Of a stretch of DNA of 64,000 bases, positions 10,487-23,670 are shown piece by piece. A model generated the notes under the pieces. The model was not told the origin of the DNA. It ran no database searches and saw nothing but the letters and a program-made list of their open reading frames with translations. Both the position numbers and the translations under genes were made by a program. Source of the DNA: Dolomedes plantarius (Eukaryota > Arthropoda > Arachnida > Araneae > Dolomedidae); NCBI GenBank assembly GCA_907164885.2, contig OU015501.1, positions 21,292,631 to 21,356,630 on the forward strand, given 5' to 3'. Positions within the stretch are counted from its first letter, which is position 1, and every line of letters begins with the position of its first letter.

Positions 10487-13400
10487 TATGATTGTGACTT
10501 GAATTTAAATTTCTTGCCATAGAACCTTTCATGAAGGCGGACACTTAAAATGTTAAAGTCTAAATTTAAAGTCTATATTGCGTTACAAGATATGATTTTA
10601 TGAATGATGAATGTTAAATGTGAAAATTTCTTAAAAGAAGCAATTAAAGATTCACTACCCCCATTGAGTAATCTAACATTTTTATGATTCCTTATAAAGT
10701 ACATTTTTCTGTGTTTTTAACGTCATAAGATATTCTCCTCCATTGTAAAAAATATGTCTTTACATGGGCGATCTAAAGCACTTCGAATACAGCAATCGAA
10801 TTGCGGAAACTAAAATTTGCATTGAGAATGCAAAATCTTGCACTTTGAACCCCTCACTTTCATGGTCATAGAATGCCCCTCAGTCATAATTTTGAAATAT
10901 CCCTCTATCTGGAATAGCATCCAGTTCTGCATTTGGTATTTTAAGTCACCCCCCTTAGTATGATATTCAACTCCAAATTGCTCTGAAGCGTGAATGGCTG
11001 ACAGGAAGTAGTATGTTATAACACCCTTGTGTTATTCGAAGTTCTACGTAGTACTGCAGCTCAAAAAAACTTGAGTACTAGTACACTGAATTTCGATTCG
11101 AAATTTTTAATCTCTGAATCTGAGCTGCATTCTATACCTTTCAGAAAAATCATGAGATTATGTCTTTGGCTTTTACTTGCTTTTACTGCAGGAAATTTGA
11201 TATTGCCCTGCCTTTCTGGATAAAATATTTGAGTACCGAAAGAAATAAAAGTCGTATCAGCAAATGTTTTCTTCAAAACGTATCCTCAATGTATCGTTTA
11301 CAGTTTATTGAAATAATCATTTTCACTTTTTTTAAATATACTATTTTTATGAGGTATACCATGCAAAAACCTCTGATATAATTGCATTATAAGAGTTTTG
11401 TAAACATAAAAAAACATTTTTATAATAGATTAAGAATGTATAAAGATGTGCCTAATCGGTATAGTGAGCCAAACACTAATCAGTTCTTGACTTAAATCTA
11501 CAGAACTTTCTAACAGCAGTTTCCCTCTTATTTACGTGAATTTAACAACTTATGAACGGGTTCTAGGGGAAACAATGTTTTTCCTTTATTTACACATGTT
11601 TTGTAATGATTATTTTCCCTCAAATGCACTGTTTTATAATGATCATTATAAGCATATAAAAAAGAATTGCACAGTCTGAAATTAAAAATTAAAAATTGCA
11701 CATTAAGGCATGCTTAGTTTTTTATATATCTACCGAACGAAGTAGTACTCATTTTATGTTTTCTCCCTTTTCTGCATAGAAAGAGGTTAAAATATGTCCT
11801 CAGGATTTATAAAAAATTTTATTCATAAGATTTTTAATTACTTCAAAGGACAACCGAACCATTTTTTAGAGAATTATTTTGCCTCGGAGAAAATGTTTTC
11901 AAAATTTTCACTGTACATTAAAAATCCCGAAGACGTTTCAGTGAAATCAGATCAAAGGAACTCTGAGAAAAAACTCTTACTTTGAAAGGAATTTTAGACA
12001 TATTCTTTTAACGATGACAGATCGGGAAAAATTCCAATCTGTGATAAACAGGCTTAAAGTACAGTTGTACTGAAGGATGCATAAAGACGGTGCAGCATAA
12101 AAACCTTGTATCTAGTCATACAATGAGCCTAGCAAGCGTATGATTTTGTTATTTAATTCTATGAGCTGGATAGCATATTTTAGGCAAAAAAATAAAAATG
12201 TGCTCTTTTTGAGAATGTTGGGTCCTTGGGCCCTCTAATTCTTAAATAGTAAGTTGTATGCAGTCTAAGATAAAAAAAAAATTGTTATCCCCCTGAGCAA
12301 ATAGTTTTAGCATAAATCCTCAGCCGATTGTTGACCAGCGTGTCTGTTTACAACTACTGAACACTGGGAACTGTGATCGCTGAGGTTTTGACGCCTTCGA
12401 ATTACCTGTTACGGATTAATTTATTCACATGATAAACATCCGTAACTTAAACTGTTAAAAGCACCACTCTTGAGTACTTTACTCGATTCAACAGATATCT
12501 TTCGCTTAAAATACAACTAGTTAGTTTGGGCAGGAAAACCTAGAACTTCCGCTTTCTGGGCAGATGGTGATGTCCCGGACAACGAAGAAATGCCATTCTG
12601 CTTTCAAATTCACCGTACAAGATTAGTTTGGTTATTTTAGCTTTTCGGGTTTTAGTATATGTTTTCTTTTATATGATTCTTCTATATTTCATTTAATTCA
12701 CTATGCTTTGTAAAGTGGGTCAGGCATTCGCTGCTAATTAGTAAGCCTGAGCCAGAGAAGACAAGTTCTTTGAAATTTTTAGATAACTCCTGATTTTTTT
12801 GGGAAATTACTTAGGTACGAGTAATACCTGAAAGCCACAGAACATAGTAATTTCCCAATTTCCCCCTAGAAGAAAATTTTTATGCCTCATCTGTGGATTT
12901 TTAAAAACCTCTAAGGAAACGTACTGAATTTTCACCAACTTAGCGAGTTCACTTATGTTTCTTGGGCGGCGTATTCTAAAATAACTTTGAAGAAAAAAAT
13001 TCTGTGCCAGAATACTAAGCAACGCACGCTCATCCATATTATTTTTCCATCCCATTTGCCTGGACTTCATCGTTTACCTGTTTCGCGAACCGTAAATCAA
13101 TATCATTAATTTAAAACATCTTGACCTGAAAAAATAGTCCATTCATCAGAAAAGGCAAAGAAGGGTTGATAATAATCTTCTTGATAAAGCTAGAGCCCTT
13201 TAAAGATTATCGCTAGTCATTATCTCAGTACATGGAAGCTAGAATACTTTCCTCTGAAACACCGCTGTTGGTAAATTGTAGCATTCAAACTCATTTATGA
13301 TCGGCTTTATCTGTCAGAAATTACGTATTTCATATATATATATATATACGAATATGTAAGGGCGCGTATGTGTACATACAAATATTTCACACTTGCGTGC

Positions 13401-16400
13401 ACAGACTCTTTGAGAAAAATAAAGATAAAATATATGAGAAAATGAAAATATGAAAAAGTTTTGATTTGTAAATATGAATCTTAAATTGAGTAACTTGATT
13501 TCTGATAGAGCTTGTGGGAGGTAGACGCCTTTGCTTAAACCCGTATTACTAAGTCCCTTCTTGGTTTATATGACTTAATAAATTTTGAGCACTGAAAAAG
13601 TAAAATAATCCTTTCATGTAACAGTTTTCTAATTGCTGTTATTCATTTGAAATGCTTGCAACATGAGTTCAATCGGTGTAATACTATTCAATCCCAAGCT
13701 GTAATCTTTCTAACTAAAAAATGCAGCATAATTTCTGGGTGAGTACTCTGAAATGTTAAATCCCCCAGAATTATTCAACAAACCCTTTTAATATAAAAAT
13801 TTCTTTACAGTTTGTTTTAGACTCAGACTCTCACAAATGGGGTTTTCTTCTGTCTCTGTGTCCCACAAAACTTTGTTTTGGCCTTTAAAATCTGTTTTGA
13901 ATGTGGCAATTTTTAAACATAATTAAAAACTTAGTTCTTTTGTTCTACTGGACGTTACTGAGTAACATATTTTGATACAAATAGATGTACACCGCAGATT
14001 ATTTTGATAGGAATAAATCAATTACTTCACTAAGGGGACTTCAAATTTGGCTGCATCCGGGGGATTTGCTCCCGTTCTTAACATTTCACTAGGGATCTCC
14101 CGAGAGATACCAGAATGAAGCTTTTAGACAGCTTTTGAGAGCGATTCAACATTAATCTTTATATCGAAACAGGCGGCAAACCCAAAAATAGCTTGCCTTT
14201 TGGAAAAAAGAGCTAAAACAGATGAGGCGTTTTGTTTTTTAGAGTGTTTTTGGGTGTATCTTGTATTTTGTTATAATTATGGCTTAACGTGCAAAAATTC
14301 ATTTTCGTATACTAATTTCAAAAAAGCCCATGAAACGTAACAAAACATAAAAATCGTACTGCAGTTTTCCCTTTTTTTATATCTTTCATGAAAAGTTCAC
14401 TAAAAAGAAATACTTTGCAAATATTGCATTAGAAAAGTGACCAGAATTAATATTTTCATATTCCTGCTATTTTTCCTTCTCAATTCCCTTAAGTTGTGCA
14501 AACGAAACATGTTCACTAAACTTTTGCTTATTTTGTTCATAAAAGAATAATTGGCTATTAGTCAAAATTTTGTTAAAATAAATTCTTGCTACTTGCATTC
14601 CGATATAACCGTACATTTATTATAGTTCATTGAAATTATTATGATTCATGGTTTAATGAAATTATATATTTTTAGTAAATCAAAAACTTAGATTCCTACA
14701 GTTCTGTTGTTGTGGTTCCCAAGTGCACTAACTGGTGATACCATTAAAGAATTTTGAGACGTGTTTTGTTAGATTTTTTAAAAATTATGAGAGTTTATCT
14801 ATGAGGTAATGAGTATTTATTTCAAGAAGTAAATTCCTTTCACTAAATCATACAGTCCTTTATGTCCTAAGTATTTTTGGTAAATAACAATGGTGCTGAA
14901 AAATATGAGTTATCTATTAAATTAAATCCCTAGGTGAAATGGACTGAGTAAAATTAAAAGAAATTCATGAACAGAAGTGTATAATCTAACTATCCTAACG
15001 TTTCAATATATCCTAACTTTTCCTCATTTCAACCAATTTTAATACTCCCTTTTCTGATAACGTTACGCTTCAGAAAATCATTAAGTCGTAATTTCAGTGT
15101 TAAGCAGTTTCAATTTATAGCCCTGAATATTTTTATACTTTTCGGAAATCCCCATTTTTTTTCCCTTCACTAACTACAAAAATAATCCTTAAAACTGTTT
15201 ATTTCATCCCTTTTTCGGTCGTTTCCCTCGGCTAATTAGTGACAATCGTGTTTCTTACATGTTGCACTATAAAGAAGCTCTTTTATTATTGTGTATAACT
15301 TTCTTTTCCCGTTCCCTAGAAACTTCCTCCTAAGCATATCACCAGTCTAATTTGTCTTCTTTAAAATGAAAAAAAAATGCTATACTGCTGAAAGATGACA
15401 ATTTAAGTTTGAACTAATCTTTCACAGTAAATATCCTCCCGTTGAAGGAAAGGTACCATAATCTTTCTGGAAAATATTAATGGTACTCTCACCACACAAG
15501 ATTAATTACACTATTTTACTCGTATTTTTGTAGTAGCATGATGAGCGTTTAAAGTAAAAATAGGGAATGATAGAATTAATTGCATTTGCACAGATTTTGT
15601 TCTTGACAACATCGCATTATTCTTGCCTTAGAACAACTTAGATTTTCATTGACCGAGATTTGAAATTTTTTTACCTCTAATTTAAATTGGCACAAAATAC
15701 TGATAAAGTAGCAATCTTTTTTAATTAGTAGTATTAATTGTATCTGCATACATTCATAATCTCTCAACAAATCGTACATTTCTCTGGAAGGAAGTCTTAG
15801 CACATTAATTAAAGCAAAAAAAGCTGGAACAAGTTACAAATTTATAATAGGTGATTTCGAAAACAAAATGTACAATTAGATTGACTGAAAACTAGTTATG
15901 TTGGTAAATTACTCTTTTGGTTTGGAAAGGCTAATAAAATATCCTCTATAAATAAATTATAGCAGATTCATGAATTGAAGGCCTTCCAGCTTACGGAATG
16001 TTTCATAGAAATTCTCATAATGATAGCGATAATTATATTTATGACTGACATGAGAAAATATTTTATCCTTTATCTCTTATTTCTGCTATTACTCATTCAT
16101 TATACATAAACAATATCAAAGCGTAGTCATTAAAGTTGAGTTCTTTAGCAGTCAATTAGACTAAATTCTACAAAAATCTCGAGTTCAGTTATTAGTCGGA
16201 ACAGCTGGTTATGTTTACGGACATTTAGAAACTCCATTCGATGCATAAACATGTCAACTTGTAATTTCAAGGTTGATAGGTTTAATATGTTTATTGTTTT
16301 CTGATAGCCTAGTTCAGAATGCTTACAACTTCCACATAAAGCATTTCACATATCGGTTGATCACAGAAGTTATCCTTTATTGTACATTTAAAAACACATT

Positions 16401-16547
16401 CATAAAAGTACATTTATAAAAGTTTAAAAAGATACTTTATGAGAGTTTTATAAAGGCACTTTATAAAAGTGTAAAAATTGCTCTTTCGTTACTATTACAT
16501 AAAGTACATCGCGGAGTGGAAACTTTTAAATGACCATTGATTGTGAA
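10487..16547. other. Six kilobases of AT-rich non-coding DNA
   Basis: Read on both strands, this stretch shows only short frames without known motifs, small A/T runs and a short TA run near 13337. The 87-codon minus frame at 12807-13070 has no recognisable domain and I do not call it a gene. Confidence 0.55.
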
Positions 16548-16549
16548 TA

Positions 16550-16814
16550 GCGCCCTTTACACGTACGTTCTTTCCCAAGTCAAACCACGACCCCGCGCGA
16601 TTGAGTGCACGTGTGAAAGTGTCGGAGAGGAAGGGAAAGCTGCTTTGGAGCGTACTGCAAGTTTTCCCGCTCGCAATCCCGTACGCTCCAAGCACTCCAA
16701 GAGCATGGTACGTGTAAAGGGCGCTAAACGTACGCTCTTTTGCGAGTGCTTGGAGCGTGCGCGCAATCCCGTACGCTCCAAGCACTCGTGAAAGAACGTA
16801 CGTGTAAAGGGCAC
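16550..16814. mobile_element. Palindromic MITE with TA target site
   Basis: The ends are long inverted repeats: GCGCCCTTTACACGTACGTT on the left and its near-exact inverse on the right, bounded by TA (16548-16549 and 16815-16816). It is GC- and CpG-rich, unlike its neighbours. The right half holds two direct copies of a block containing CAATCCCGTACGCTCCAAGC (about 16674 and 16765), and an internal copy of the terminal repeat lies at about 16709-16729. It has no coding capacity; a TA site suggests mobilisation by a Tc1/mariner-type transposase. Confidence 0.78.
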
Positions 16815-16816
16815 TA

Positions 16817-19690
16817 ATGTCTCTAGGGAGAGGGAATGACATTAAGTGATGCCTGTTAGATTTATATTTAAGTGATATGTGTTCACACACAAAGTATAAT
16901 TTGCTTAATAGTTATTGTCAATCATGAAAATAAGATTTTTTTGGAAAACGACGGAAAAAAGAGCTTAGCCTCTGTAGTTTTTCAAAGTGTACATTGTTCA
17001 TTTTAAACCAACATCCGCACATTGTTCCATAACATTCTGTTCCAATCTTTCGTGCCATTCTTCGGTATTACAGTATCATCACATAAGGGAATAAATACAG
17101 TTGAATCTCAATTTAACGAAATCCTATTCTTCTTTAAACTTCGTCATGAAAAAAAAATCGTTTAATGGAAATAACATAAGATTTAAAAAGTTATCAAATC
17201 AAATGAAAAGGGGCTAAAACAATCTAAGCTACCATTTACAGTAAGATGAGTCGGAGCAAGTGTGTAATGCCAACATAACTTTCAAGGTCTTTAACTTGTA
17301 GTACTGCCATCTATTGAAGGGTACATGGAAAGACCCAATCTTTCACATGATAGGCACCGAAGTGCGGTAGCTCTAAGCACAGCATTCAGGGGTGATCACA
17401 AAGGGTCCCATGTTTTTTTCACTTTCAAAAATGAAACTTTGCACTTACCCCAACGTCATTGCAGAGATAAACAGGCAATAAATAAGAGGTCCGGCACGTA
17501 CTTTCCCCGTTTTTGCGGGACAAGTACGTGCCTTAGATCTTACAAATATTTTCGGTTCTGATAATTTGAAATTGCAAAATCAAAAGCTATTAGATGCATC
17601 TTTTGAAAGAGTTTGCATGTGTAATCTTCAAAAACTTTCACATTTCTAGATGATATAACCAACTTAATACAGGCATGCAAGTTTTTGTCCGCACTTGACC
17701 CTATTCACCTTAGAATGGAACATCACCAAATCAAGTAAATCTCTTTAGCATAGGTGAAAATGAGTTAGTAACTAACAAAACAATATTGATAAAATATCAA
17801 ATGTTACACTCAATTTAATCTCATAAAAAACATTTATTTTAATTATATATTTCCTTAAAAAACAATAAATGAATGAGAAACTGAAAGAAGGTTAAAATAG
17901 AAATTGTGTAAAAGGAAACTGATATTAGCAACTTTAAAGCGATTTTGAAATTCCTAACATGATTAGTTGGAAAACATTTTTGTTTCATCATTCATGGACA
18001 TTCCTAAACTGTAAAATTATCCGTAATCCAGATCTTCACTGATTTCTTATAAAAAAGCATTTTGTACATATGATAAAGTAAGAAGTTTTATGAATAAAAA
18101 TCTAGGAATTAACTCACCAACACCAAACGCGCACACACATAAGACCTATCGGCTCACCAAAAAACTGTAAACGTTGAATTTTTATAGGTTAGAAACACTT
18201 CGTTTTATTAAATTCTTTTTCCGTTATATAGAAATATATTAGCATGTTAATATAGTACAATGTAAAGATTTGGCAGAAATTTTTTTCAAGAAGTCTCCTG
18301 TAGGATCATTCTACTGGAATTAATTTTTATGCCCTTTTTTTAAGATTTTTATACATTTAACTAAAGATTTAAAGTCTAGTTCTTGTCTAGTTTCCAAATT
18401 TGCAGGATAGGTTTCCGAAACTTCGAAAGTTTGAGCTAGTGACCCCAATAGACGCAACTCCCATCAACATCGTTAGAATAAACAATGCCATCAAACTTAA
18501 ACTATTTTTTAATTATAGACAGTTCATCTGACAACTTTTAATTTGTTAATTTGATCTTTTCCCAATTACTTTTTGCACTGCTAAGTGGCACGTTCATGTC
18601 ATGAAGTTTCCTCGTGCTAGCACCATTGTTTGAGGAGTCGTTAATATACATTTAGACTTTTGACTCCTTGCCGGTAATCAGTCTCTCGCATTTTTTACAA
18701 CTGGCTGCATTCGTACTGAACTTCTGTAACAGAAAGAGAGCGAAGCTTCGCGATTGACAATGTGTTCATGTTGTTGGTACCTCGCCAGCTGGCATTTCTT
18801 TAGCTACGAATACATTGTCCTCTTCATTATACTCTTACGAAATTTATAATTTTCGAGTCAATGAAAGACAAACAGTACCTCTTATGTTTGTGGCAGTCAA
18901 AATGTTTGAATAAAAGTTCGGGAGAACTATATATATGATTTATTAACACTTTATAGTATCTCATATACTATGCTTTAACAATTCATTATTCTATCGATAG
19001 TTTGTTTTATTTCTAATGTTGTATTTAGGCATTAAATTAGTATAGGACTATCACCAACCTAAGATTATGTTAAAAATCTAATTTTGAGTATAAAGGAATT
19101 ATTTTCATAGAAACGAGTAGGAGGATATGTTACGCATGATTAAGCATATCACATATAGCACAGTAAAAAATCTTGTGAGTTTACCTTTCTCCCCTTACAA
19201 GAGGAGGCAGTCCTTGGCAGCAGACCAAGTTTTTTTTCTGCATTATATGTATAAATCAAACTACTTCAAAAAGTCTGATGGTTAAAAGTTTATCCAGGTA
19301 TTTTATTAATAAAATACGCCTCGAAAATTTACTATGTGTGTACAAAATTTTAAAAAATTCCACCTCATATTAAAATGCAGTTTCATTAATAATCATAGAA
19401 ATATGCTTAAATAATATTCAAATAGTTCAGTACGATCTCCGTCCATAAAATATTGAATTCTTCGGGTGAAACGGGTGTCAACGCTAAGCGTTTAGATTCC
19501 TTTTGGATCATAAATATAAATATTAAATGCAATTAAAAATCAGACATCCTCATATCGTAGGAATAGCTTAATAGGCGTTCTTTTACGGGAAATAAAACCT
19601 GGGTCCAATTAAAGTCGGTCTTTACTCAGCAGTCCGCCTTTTGAAAAGAATAGTACTGGAAGGTTAGGCAAATATGAGACAAAAAATGTT
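16817..19690. other. AT-rich non-coding DNA
   Basis: Apart from the hairpin at 17493-17532, nothing was recognised. Confidence 0.5.
17493..17532. repeat. Strong 40-bp hairpin
   Basis: GGCACGTACTT and its exact inverse AAGTACGTGCC enclose CCCCG / CGGG arms around a T-rich loop. It may be the remnant of a fold-back element. No function can be assigned. Confidence 0.6.
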
Positions 19691-19691
19691 C

Positions 19692-19870
19692 AGCCGGGCG
19701 ATGGCCGAATAGCTAGGACACTGGCTTTCGGTACCAGAGTCTGTGGGTTCGAGTCTCATAATTGGCATGGATGTGTGTAGCCGTTCGGAATAGGCTTTAA
19801 GCAGTAGTTCTCGGTCTAATTAGCTCTCGTGTAGCAAAAAATGACCGCAGCGGTCTAAATCAAATCATGA
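19692..19870 (+). mobile_element. tRNA-derived SINE
   Basis: The head contains an A-box-like TGGCCGAATAGCTAGGAC (about 19702-19719) and a B-box GGGTTCGAGTCTC (about 19744-19756). A body unrelated to tRNA follows. The first 73 bases do not close well as a cloverleaf and carry on into the body, so a SINE is preferred over a functional tRNA gene. No clear A-tail or target duplication was found. Confidence 0.55.
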
Positions 19871-19992
19871 CAAAAACTCAGCATCTTCGGTAAAGGTAAA
19901 TAATAAATGAGTGGTGTTTATAAATCAACGTGCCATGTAGTTGGATTTAGAAAAGAGTGGGGAAAAGCGTTCAAAATGAAGCATCTTCGTGT

Positions 19993-20048
19993 CTCCGGGA
20001 TAGCTTAATTGATAAAGTACCCTCAAGGGGCGAGAAGACAACCGGAGA
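19993..20048 (+). repeat. tRNA-like fragment
   Basis: TCCGGGATAGCTTAATTGAT resembles a tRNA 5' half with an A-box, but no matching B-box or acceptor follows. Probably the head of a broken SINE. Confidence 0.3.
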
Positions 20049-20252
20049 AAAAACCTCCGTTTTTGACAGTCTGTCATTTACTACAATTGTTTAAAAGTTC
20101 ATAATTCATTAAAATATTTCTGCATGCCATAAATTTCTATTATACTAATTTTTCGTACTTTCTAAAGTCTGAAGTTCTTTGATTGCATAGATAAAACGCG
20201 ATATATAGCATACGTCGATACTGCTTGCCAAAACATGATTAAAAGCAGTTAA

Positions 20253-20807
20253 GGCTGCTATGTACTAACCCCATTTGATTCTCTCACTTCAATGTTAACC
20301 TGTGGAGAAAATTTGTCCACGGATTGCCGACTTGGATTCAAAGATTTTTTTAAAAAAAATTGTACCCCGTCATAGAGAAAAAAAATTTACATTTGTGTAC
20401 ATTTTTCGTTATTTTTTAAAAAAATGCAATTAATATTTTAAAATTTAAATTATTCGGGGAAAATCTGGTATAGTGTGTTTTAAACGCTCATAAATTCCTT
20501 CGGTGGACGAAATTTATAAAATGAATCCTGTAGCACTTATTAGAAAAGTCCAGGCTATCTGATAATACCAATTTTATTTGATTATCAGCATTTATGTACC
20601 TGTAAATAGTTGACAAAAATATATTTTAAATAAAAAATTTGGGGGCAGTGCTTAACCCCCTATCGAGAGAGAGCCATTACAATCCCTCAAAATGTCAATC
20701 CTAAGGGGGGTGGAATTCTTGAGCTGTCATCTGGACTCCTCCCACCACAAGAGTCTGCAAGAAGAGGAAAAGGGACATACGATTTTTTTTCTTAGTACAT
20801 AGCAGCC
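20253..20807. mobile_element. TTAA-flanked non-autonomous element (same family as 55136-61494)
   Basis: TTAA directly flanks both ends (20249-20252 and 20808-20811). The 16-bp terminal inverted repeat GGCTGCTATGTACTAA is perfect. The 555-bp interior carries no gene. A second copy, with closely matching interior (for example GTTGACAAAAATATA and CTAAGGGGGGTGGAAT), lies at 55136-61494, which confirms both borders. TTAA duplication is known for piggyBac and Kolobok transposases; the family is not assignable from the ends alone. Confidence 0.88.
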
Positions 20808-20811
20808 TTAA

Positions 20812-21200
20812 GGTTAATATTCTGATACCGATGGATTGTGTATTAAAATTTGACTTGACTAATTTAAGACTAAGCGTGAAACTTTTGCTTACCTTTTATG
20901 AAGTGCTTTCAAATGAAAAAGTTTCACCAGGTAAGTGTGTAAGGTATACATAAGATTCGATTCATAAGAATCGAACTTTTGAGTGAATAAATTAAAGAAG
21001 CTGCTTGAGATATGCTAATTTCGGCATACGCGCTTGGTATAAATACCATGCAGCTTGATTAATAGAAAGGTTGTTAAAGTTGATAGATAAGCGAGTTAAG
21101 GGAGCTACGAGGTAAGCAGCTCCAGGTGTTAACCGGCGCTTGTGCTTAGAGGGCCCAAAGTTTACGTGGCAGAACTGCTGGTTTGACTCCCTAGTTTGTG
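20812..21200. other. Non-coding DNA before the retroelement
   Basis: Nothing recognised. The start of the retroelement's 5' LTR would be expected here but is absent or beyond recognition. Confidence 0.45.
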
Positions 21201-21410
21201 AGTATTGCAAACTGTATTTTAATTGAACGCTAATATATATTCCGTACAAGTATTACGTATGCTTATTGCTGTAAAAGCAAATTCTATATGTGCAACGAAT
21301 TCAATAAACATTGTTTCATGTATAAACTGTGTTTGTATCAAATTCATTTAGAGTGCCACTTCAAATTATATACACCCAAGTGCGGGTAGAAGTGAGCTAA
21401 AACTCTATAC
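21201..21410 (+). repeat. 5' LTR, 3' part only
   Basis: It matches the last 210 bp of the downstream LTR (from AGTATTGCAA to AACTCTATA). The first roughly 375 bp of the LTR are missing, so the promoter part is probably lost. Confidence 0.85.
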
Positions 21411-21428
21411 TGGCGCCCGAAAGTTTAT
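21411..21428 (+). promoter_or_regulatory. Primer-binding site, lysine tRNA type
   Basis: TGGCGCCCGAAAGTTT follows the 5' LTR directly. TGGCGCCCGA complements the 3' end of lysine tRNA as used by many retroviruses and gypsy-type elements; the later bases diverge. Confidence 0.75.
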
Positions 21429-21564
21429 ATAAACCCTGGTTGTTATCGTTACATTTATAACGAACAACATAATTGAAGTTTGAACTTTATACTGTGGTAT
21501 ACTCTGATATTGATAAAATTAAATTGTGAAAGTATCTTGTTATTATACTTATCTACTGCTGAAA

Positions 21565-22169
21565 ATGAGTGTTGTAGAACAAAACCCTGCTGGAAATTTT
21601 CCTCGGGTAATTATGTTTCAGCAATTTGAGCCATTCGAAGCCACCTTCAATGGCGGTCCCTCAAGTCAATTTCTAAAGAAAATTGAGTATTACTTTCAGC
21701 AACAATGCACCCCAGAGGGGGAGAAAAATTGCTCTAGCTGCTTTAAGAGGTAGTGCAGTGGTACACGTGTATGCAAAGCAGTAATCTGATTTTTGACTAT
21801 TTGTCATTCAAGCAACAGTTTCTTAGCGTTTTTCCAAAGACCTTTAATCAAAGTCAAATTGAAGAGGAAATTTATTCCCTAAGGCAACGTGAAGGTCAGT
21901 CTGCGTTAGATTTTGCTATGGAAAAGATTTCCAAGTGTGAGGAATGTTTAGACGGGGTGACGGAAGCGGTAATCTTAAAAATAGTTATCCAACGTTTTAA
22001 TCCAAGTGTTCAAGAATTTTTGGACAATCAAAATATTACAAGCAAGGTTACCCTCCTTCAAGCTTTAGCTAAACATGACAATAGGCATTTCTTCGCTACC
22101 CCTTACCCTCACTCAGGTACGAGAAGTTTTATACCCCCCCCCCCCGCCAAAATTTTTCGCGAGTTTTAA
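21565..22169 (+). pseudogene. Retrotransposon Gag (capsid) domain
   Basis: Gag proteins build the cytoplasmic particle in which LTR elements reverse-transcribe. The ATG at 21565 starts MSVVEQNP; the frame then runs through FEPFEATFNGGPSSQFLKKI, the usual opening of this Gag type. At about 21725 an A-run and again at about 21782 the frame shifts. The rest (FDYLSFKQQFLSVFP, then EIYSLRQREGQSALDFAM and KIVIQRFNPSVQEFL) matches the core of the retrotransposon Gag domain, in which SLRQ/GQS is a hallmark. It ends at 22169 just after a run of C bases. No CCHC zinc knuckle is present. Two frame breaks make it a pseudogene. Confidence 0.8.
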
Positions 22170-22377
22170 AACAATAGCGAAACCAGTATCGCGGGCGAAA
22201 TAATAGAAGCTCACGGTGTTACAATGAAATTAGTGCACTTAAAGTAAATAATATGCAAGCACCTTACGTGCACTGGCAAGTTGTTTCACATGATATGGTT
22301 CAACCTGTGTGGTCAAATGTATTAACTTGTCCGAGCAATAATCTTTATTTTGAGAATACTGAAGTCGGGGTATTTTT

Positions 22378-23598
22378 GTGGCTTATAATGAAAGTGAGTC
22401 TAGCTGGAATAATGCGGTAATTCCAGTGCAAATTTCTGAAAATAGTGCCGATACTAATGCTAGTGGTTTAGAAAATAAATCTTATGATACTTGTATTAAT
22501 GTTATACCTGATATTTTAGATGATATTCAAATATCTGTTAATGAAGGAAATTTAGTAGATGACGAAGTATGGGTTACGGAAGTTAGTGAAAACTTATTAG
22601 TTGACGATAATAAACATGCTTTAAACGATAGTAGGAACTCGCTAGGTAATGATAATATTACTTCCAAGTTCCCAGCCGAATGAGGATGCTGTCGAACAGG
22701 TTGACAATATGGTCTTAAATAAAGTGCATGAAAACAGACTGAGAGTCAGGAGGAAAATTTGACACAGAGTTATACTGTAAGTAGTTTAGGTGATGTTTCG
22801 GCAGTTGTAGAAGTAGTTAGCATTGAAACGCACGAATACGGAATGTTTAATCTTCCTAAAACTGAAGCAGTATTAAAGAATTTAACTGATAACGATTCTG
22901 ATGTCGTAAGTTTCAAAGAGACTTTTTCGTCAAGAGACAATAAAACTAAGGTTAAGGGTGATAAAAATCTAGAAAAAGCGCCTTCAGGTTCCAGCATTAA
23001 AACTGCTAATTCTGAAGTAATTAAGGCGGTAAACAAGAAGTCGTATAAGCACAAATACGAAAAACAGAGTCAGGTTGTTGAAAAACATGACAAAAGCAGC
23101 GAACTAAATTGTAAACGTATCATAAAGAGCGAGATAAAGCCAGTAACTAAACGCGTTGGTGCGGCGTATAAGTTTGAAAAAATAGAATCTGCATTAAAAT
23201 CTAATGCCTATACTCTAAAAAGTACGGAGAAAAGTAAAGTGTGCACTACAAAACCTCCATCAAAGGATGAACGTGGCACACATAAGGTACACAAGGTTAT
23301 CAAAAGGAAGTATTACAGTTTTAAAGGTCCTTTGCATAAGTACAGGAAGCGGAAGATATCAGCCGCCCAGCAAGGTTGGCCTCCTCCCAAGAGACCTCCC
23401 GTCCCTCGTCAAGCCAGATCAGCGCCACAGGACCAACGCCCTGCTGCACGAAGGATGCCCACACGGTCGACGAATCCCTTTACTAGGACTGCGACCATCA
23501 AGAGAGGTTCCACGGAATGGACAGACTGGTGCAACGAAGTTGCTGCCTTCATGAACAAGTCTTGTATACATTCTCTTATTCTAACTCCCACCCTTTAA
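22378..23598 (+). pseudogene. Charged, disordered retroelement protein, two frames
   Basis: Two plus-strand frames (22378-22683 and 22759-23598) follow Gag in the same element. The first is acidic and rich in Asn, Asp and Ser. The second, 279 codons, turns strongly basic (many Lys), has a KRKYYSFKGPLHKYRKRK stretch near residues 187-204, then a Pro/Arg-rich tail (GWPPPKRPPVPRQ), and ends 58 bases before the polypurine tract. I recognise no domain; there is no reverse transcriptase or integrase motif. It may be the tail left after loss of pol, or an accessory protein of a non-autonomous family. The 75-base gap between the frames contains stops, so they are probably one broken gene. Confidence 0.5.
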
Positions 23599-23655
23599 TA
23601 AAATCGAACCAAATTGGTTTGAAGTTCCCCATTGTATATACTGTGTAAACATTTT

Positions 23656-23670
23656 GAGGGGAAGGGGGGA
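23656..23670 (+). promoter_or_regulatory. Polypurine tract
   Basis: GAGGGGAAGGGGGGA just before the 3' LTR is the expected plus-strand priming site. Confidence 0.75.

Noticed and set aside
12807..13070. 87-codon minus-strand frame
   Set aside because: No recognisable motif, no splice context and AT-rich surroundings; could be chance.
16495..16890. Three overlapping frames with repeated peptides (minus and plus)
   Set aside because: They arise from the palindromic, internally duplicated MITE.
19692..19765. Candidate tRNA gene
   Set aside because: A- and B-boxes are present but the acceptor stem does not close and a SINE body follows.
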